Source: Granulosicoccus sp045106855 (GTDB lineage: Bacteria; Pseudomonadota; Gammaproteobacteria; Granulosicoccales; Granulosicoccaceae). Taken from it: a DNA stretch of 64,000 nucleotides. The notes beneath the pieces are model-generated. The model ran no database searches, was not told the origin of the DNA, and saw only the letters and a program-made list of their open reading frames with translations. Shown here piece after piece: positions 61,230 to 64,000 of this stretch (position 1 is its first letter; each line of letters opens with the position of its first letter). Where the stretch lies: assembly GCA_045106855.1 (NCBI GenBank), contig JBGCFI010000017.1, positions 18,134-82,133 of the forward strand. The letters are read 5' to 3'. Both the position numbers and the translations under genes were made by a program.

Positions 61230-61850
61230 ATGTCAAAAACATCAAAGTCGTCAAAGAAAATAGCGCTCGTAAAAGAGGATGCAAAGTCAGCTGATGTAAC
61301 TCCGTCTAAGATTGGTAGCGCTCGCGGTATCGAGTCTATGTTTAGAAATAGCTATCGGGCACAATTGGATATGATCGCATTGGCTGCGATGAAGGCCAAT
61401 ATAATGATTTCCTTAAACGGACTGCTGGTTTCCATGTTACTGCTTTCAGGAGCTTACTTTCTTGGGGCAGATCGCTTGCTACTAATACCGGTGACACTTT
61501 TTCTGCTCACTTGCACTACCGCTATTGTTTTTGCGGTACTTGCAGCTAGACCCGATATTGATAGAAAAAAAAGAACCATAGAAGATTTTAGAACTGACAA
61601 GGGAATACTCTTGTTGTTCGATCAGTTTTCTGCATTATCTTCAGATGATTACAACGATGCCATGCGTGAAATGATGCAGAACAATACACGCATTTATTCC
61701 AACATGACGACTCATATCTACACACTTGGATGCATTGCCGATAAGAAATTTACCCGCCTTTATATCTCTTATAACGCGTTCATTATAGGTTTGGTTATCA
61801 GTGTGTTGAGTTTGATAGCCGTGATTATTTTTCGCGCCACCGTCATTTAG
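61230..61850 (+). CDS. DUF5706/Pycsar-effector-type two- to three-TM membrane protein
   Basis: A 206-residue protein. After a basic, Ser/Lys-rich N-terminus (~1-30) comes the diagnostic motif GIESMFRNSYRAQLDMIALAAMKANIMISLNGLLVSMLLLSG (~36-77), followed by TM segments (~60-80, ~85-108) and a C-terminal TM (~183-203). This is the pattern of DUF5706, now described as the membrane effector module of Pycsar phage defence (PycTM), where cyclic UMP/CMP binding leads to membrane damage. No pyrimidine cyclase, HD domain or cyclic-nucleotide-binding domain is adjacent, so a defence role is unproven. It lies ~94 bp after ppk1. Confidence 0.75.
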   Translation: MSKTSKSSKKIALVKEDAKSADVTPSKIGSARGIESMFRNSYRAQLDMIALAAMKANIMISLNGLLVSMLLLSGAYFLGADRLLLIPVTLFLLTCTTAIVFAVLAARPDIDRKKRTIEDFRTDKGILLLFDQFSALSSDDYNDAMREMMQNNTRIYSNMTTHIYTLGCIADKKFTRLYISYNAFIIGLVISVLSLIAVIIFRATVI

Positions 61851-61874
61851 TAAAAAACTTAGCCAAGAATACGA

Positions 61875-63206
61875 ATGATGAGAGTACCTATTGTGGCAAC
61901 CAACAACTATCGCTGTGTTTTGGGGATATTGGCTCTCCTGTTTCTTCCCGCTGAATCGGTGGTTGCGCAGGATGTATCGAGCGCTAGAAAGGCGAATAGA
62001 AATACGCTATTTTCCAGCTTTAGCTTCGAAGGAGAAATCGTACAAAAAGCCGGCGCAGACTGGAATGTCAAACTCGATAACAACAATAAAGAAAGGAGCT
62101 TTAATCTGGAACCCGCCATTGAGCTTGCGTTGTCTTTTGCATTACGGGGAAAGTCGCAGGCTTACCTGAATCTCCAATATGGACGCGAAATGGAAATTGA
62201 GGACGAGGATGACGAACGTGAAAGAAGCTATAAATCCTCACTCGAGGTCGACGAAGGATTTTTACAGTTTACTGATCATTTTGATAAAGAAAGTATCACG
62301 AAAAAAACCTCACTTACCATTGGCAGATTCAGTTTAAGCGATAAGCGTGAATGGTTTTTCGACAAAAGCCTGGACGGTGTACTGATATCGTTTGAACTTG
62401 AACCAATCGATACCCGGTTTAGTCTGTCGCTCAATCGAGAGGAGCTATTTGGCTCGGACCTGCTTCGCCACAACGAGGTAGACCCAGTGAACAACTTCAT
62501 AGTGGTAGCAGAGCATGAACCGTTCAAAAATCTGGACCTTGAACTTTCCGCTTATTCCATCATTCGGCATGACCGTTCTGCAGATAATGAAAGCCCAAGA
62601 TTCTACGGTGTTACCTCAAACGGTAAACTTGTGGATGAGAGAATCAGCTGGTGGGCTGGTCTGGCATGGGCGCGAGGTGAGGAAGATGAGGAGAACATCA
62701 AGGGGTTTGGTTTTGATATAGGAGCAACGATATTTTTGCGCTCACGTTTTCGTCCTTATATCATCCTCGCCTATGCTTTCGGTAGCGGAGATGGAGACAC
62801 CGACTCGGATTTCAGACAGACTGACCTGCAAGGTAATTCAGACAAATTCGGTGGTGTAACGTCATTTAAATATTACGGTGAATTGGTAGACCCTGAACTG
62901 AGTAATTTGCAGGTTGTTACAACAGGCATGGGATTCCGATATCGTCCAGCAGCATCTATTGATATTGTATTGCATCGCTTCAGGCAGGATGTACCACTTG
63001 ATGAGCTTCGCAGCTCTGATCTTAAGGAGGACCCGAACGGTGACAGTAAAAATCTAGGGGTTGAGTTAGACATTGTCTGGGGTACAGAATTAACATCAAA
63101 TGTTGAATCTGAATTAGTGCTTGGTTATTTTATTCCGGGCTCTGCCTTCGATGACAACACCGACAACGCTTTTTTGGTTAACGCAAAGCTCAGCTATAAG
63201 TTTTAA
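61875..63206 (+). CDS. Outer-membrane beta-barrel protein (alginate-export/AlgE-like)
   Basis: A 443-residue exported protein. Signal peptide ~1-32 (CVLGILALLFLPAESVVAQ). The mature chain alternates hydrophobic and polar residues as in barrel strands, with strand-like segments SFALRGKSQAYLNLQYGREMEIE, FIVVAEHEPFKNLDLELSAYSII, FRPYIILAYAFGSGDGD and the terminal strand FLVNAKLSYKF ending in Phe, the Bam recognition signature. It resembles AlgE-type export porins; acidic loops (EDEDDERERS) are prominent. It follows the DUF5706 gene by 24 bp. Whether it exports a polysaccharide is not known. Confidence 0.75.
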   Translation: MMRVPIVATNNYRCVLGILALLFLPAESVVAQDVSSARKANRNTLFSSFSFEGEIVQKAGADWNVKLDNNNKERSFNLEPAIELALSFALRGKSQAYLNLQYGREMEIEDEDDERERSYKSSLEVDEGFLQFTDHFDKESITKKTSLTIGRFSLSDKREWFFDKSLDGVLISFELEPIDTRFSLSLNREELFGSDLLRHNEVDPVNNFIVVAEHEPFKNLDLELSAYSIIRHDRSADNESPRFYGVTSNGKLVDERISWWAGLAWARGEEDEENIKGFGFDIGATIFLRSRFRPYIILAYAFGSGDGDTDSDFRQTDLQGNSDKFGGVTSFKYYGELVDPELSNLQVVTTGMGFRYRPAASIDIVLHRFRQDVPLDELRSSDLKEDPNGDSKNLGVELDIVWGTELTSNVESELVLGYFIPGSAFDDNTDNAFLVNAKLSYKF

Positions 63207-63257
63207 AAGCGGGCCTGACCACCCTTCCCGGTGTGTTGATCATCTGCGCATCAATAG

Positions 63258-63464
63258 CTAAGGAAAATTCTGACAAAGCTGACCACCCATTCCGGCCAAG
63301 GCCTTTGACATCTCGGCCAAGCTACCCAGCCGAACTGGATCAGTGACCGTAGCAAAATGATCATTCTTGTAGGATTTAAACGCACCCAACAAGTTTTAGG
63401 CCGGGTCACGCTCTACCCAATCTTTCGCAATGGCAGCCATGCCGGAATATCTGGTCACAAGCAT
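63258..63464 (-). pseudogene. Possible degraded reading frame
   Basis: Minus-strand frame opening MLVTRYSGMAAIAKDWVERD, interrupted by TAA (63396-63398) where a Gln codon may have stood, then continuing with GAFKSYKNDHFATVTDPVRL and more to a TAG at 63258. Amino-acid composition is protein-like. Not recognised as any family; could be chance. Confidence 0.25.
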
Positions 63465-63520
63465 CTGATTTGAGGGATTCTACGGACACCACAGAACCTC
63501 AAGGACTTTATGACAGACAC

Positions 63521-63546
63521 AAAAAAGCCCCTACTTACAGGGGCTT
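63521..63546 (-). terminator. Rho-independent terminator of the initiator tRNA gene
   Basis: On the minus strand: AAGCCCC stem, 8-nt loop, GGGGCTT, followed by a run of T. It lies ~34 bp downstream of the tRNA 3' end. Confidence 0.9.
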
Positions 63547-63579
63547 AGTTGATCTATTGAGTCCAGCGTGTAAACTAAT

Positions 63580-63656
<77 letters not shown>

Positions 63657-63747
63657 CCTGTGCTGACCAGCGGGATTATAAGCCTGCTTAGTCATGTATA
63701 CAACCCGTCGGGGCAACTTTATGTAAATAAAATGCTAGCCTGCCCAT

Positions 63748-64000
63748 ATGGGACAAATAAAAGACAAAGCAACGCGCGCGCTGGCAAAGGCTCGTGCACT
63801 TGGCGACGAATGTGACCGGATTTTCGTCGAATTGAATGAAGCGCAGATTCTGGCGGACGCGGCGGCACTGGATGCCAGCCGGGCCGGTAATCAAAAGCTG
63901 CCGCTGTACGGCATGACGGTATCGCTGAAGGACCTTTTCGATGAAGCAGGCAAGCGCACGACAGCAGGCTCCAAAGTATTACAAGGAGCTGAGCCCGCTC
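63748..64000 (+). CDS. Amidase-signature family protein, N-terminal part (runs off window)
   Basis: The first 84 codons are present. The segment YGMTVSLKDLFDEAGKRTTAGSKVL contains the catalytic Lys of the amidase-signature Ser-cisSer-Lys triad and matches the start of amidases and GatA-like proteins. The catalytic serines would lie beyond the window. It could be a catabolic amidase or GatA relative; the N-terminus MGQIKDKATRALAKARALGDECDRIF is more like the catabolic amidases. Confidence 0.8.
   Translation, partial: MGQIKDKATRALAKARALGDECDRIFVELNEAQILADAAALDASRAGNQKLPLYGMTVSLKDLFDEAGKRTTAGSKVLQGAEPA

Larger units (their letters stand above)
63207..63579. other. Non-coding region with repeat and gene remnant
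   Basis: 373 bp holding two copies of CTGACCACCC (63215-63224 and 63279-63288), a broken minus-strand reading frame (63258-63464) and the terminator of the tRNA gene. No intact gene is supported. Confidence 0.6.

Overview
The window looks like chromosomal DNA of a free-living, aerobic, probably marine Gammaproteobacterium. The initiator tRNA, the PiT/Ppk1 pair, the sulfonate-type catabolic genes, the many ABC importers and the large secreted malectin/propeller protein fit that lifestyle. A Granulosicoccus-like organism would match, but that is inference, since no phylogenetic marker could be searched. No complete insertion sequence, prophage or CRISPR array was seen.

Layout. 1-1.8 kb: the end of an ebo-type pair (eboA tail, TatD-like eboB) and a CBS-domain protein. 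1.9-7.5 kb (minus): an operon of a Rieske oxygenase and a branched-chain-amino-acid-type ABC importer with fused LivH-LivM permease. 7.65-8.1 kb: a divergent MarR regulator with a perfect 20-bp palindrome in front of it. 8.2-16.5 kb: an enamidase-like amidohydrolase convergent with a tightly overlapping six-gene minus operon (FAD subunit, fused 2Fe-2S/molybdopterin hydroxylase, 6-hydroxynicotinate reductase-like protein, UPF0280 protein, two AA_synth paralogues). This resembles the reductive nicotinate pathway known from fermenting anaerobes. A second copy of the MarR palindrome lies in front of this operon, so the two blocks probably form one regulon for uptake, hydroxylation or demethylation, and reductive opening of an N-heterocycle. 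17-20.3 kb: a taurine-type ABC importer with an unusual permease insertion. 20.3-25 kb: a 1549-residue exported multidomain protein.

25.5-31.7 kb: a minus operon resembling dihydroxypropanesulfonate (DHPS) catabolism (HpsN-like dehydrogenase, sulfopyruvate decarboxylase alpha and beta, FMN 2-hydroxyacid dehydrogenase, SDR), divergent from a LacI regulator with a textbook operator. No xsc is visible, so sulfoacetaldehyde would be reduced or handled elsewhere. 32-33.8 kb: a soluble double-PAS chemoreceptor behind a FliA-like promoter. 33.8-44 kb: a divergent sugar/polyol cluster (zinc ADH, SDR and MsmK-type ATPase on minus; binding protein, two permeases, SorC regulator and a large FAD/Fe-S dehydrogenase on plus).

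44-64 kb: a GGDEF cyclase with Cache-type sensor, a large lipoprotein, a dimethylglycine/sarcosine dehydrogenase-type flavoprotein, an orphan CHASE sensor divergent from a NarL-type two-component system, DUF6502 and DUF5666 proteins, a phosphate block (PiT transporter, Ppk1), a DUF5706/Pycsar-effector-like membrane protein, an outer-membrane barrel, initiator tRNA-Met with its terminator, and the start of an amidase that runs off the window.
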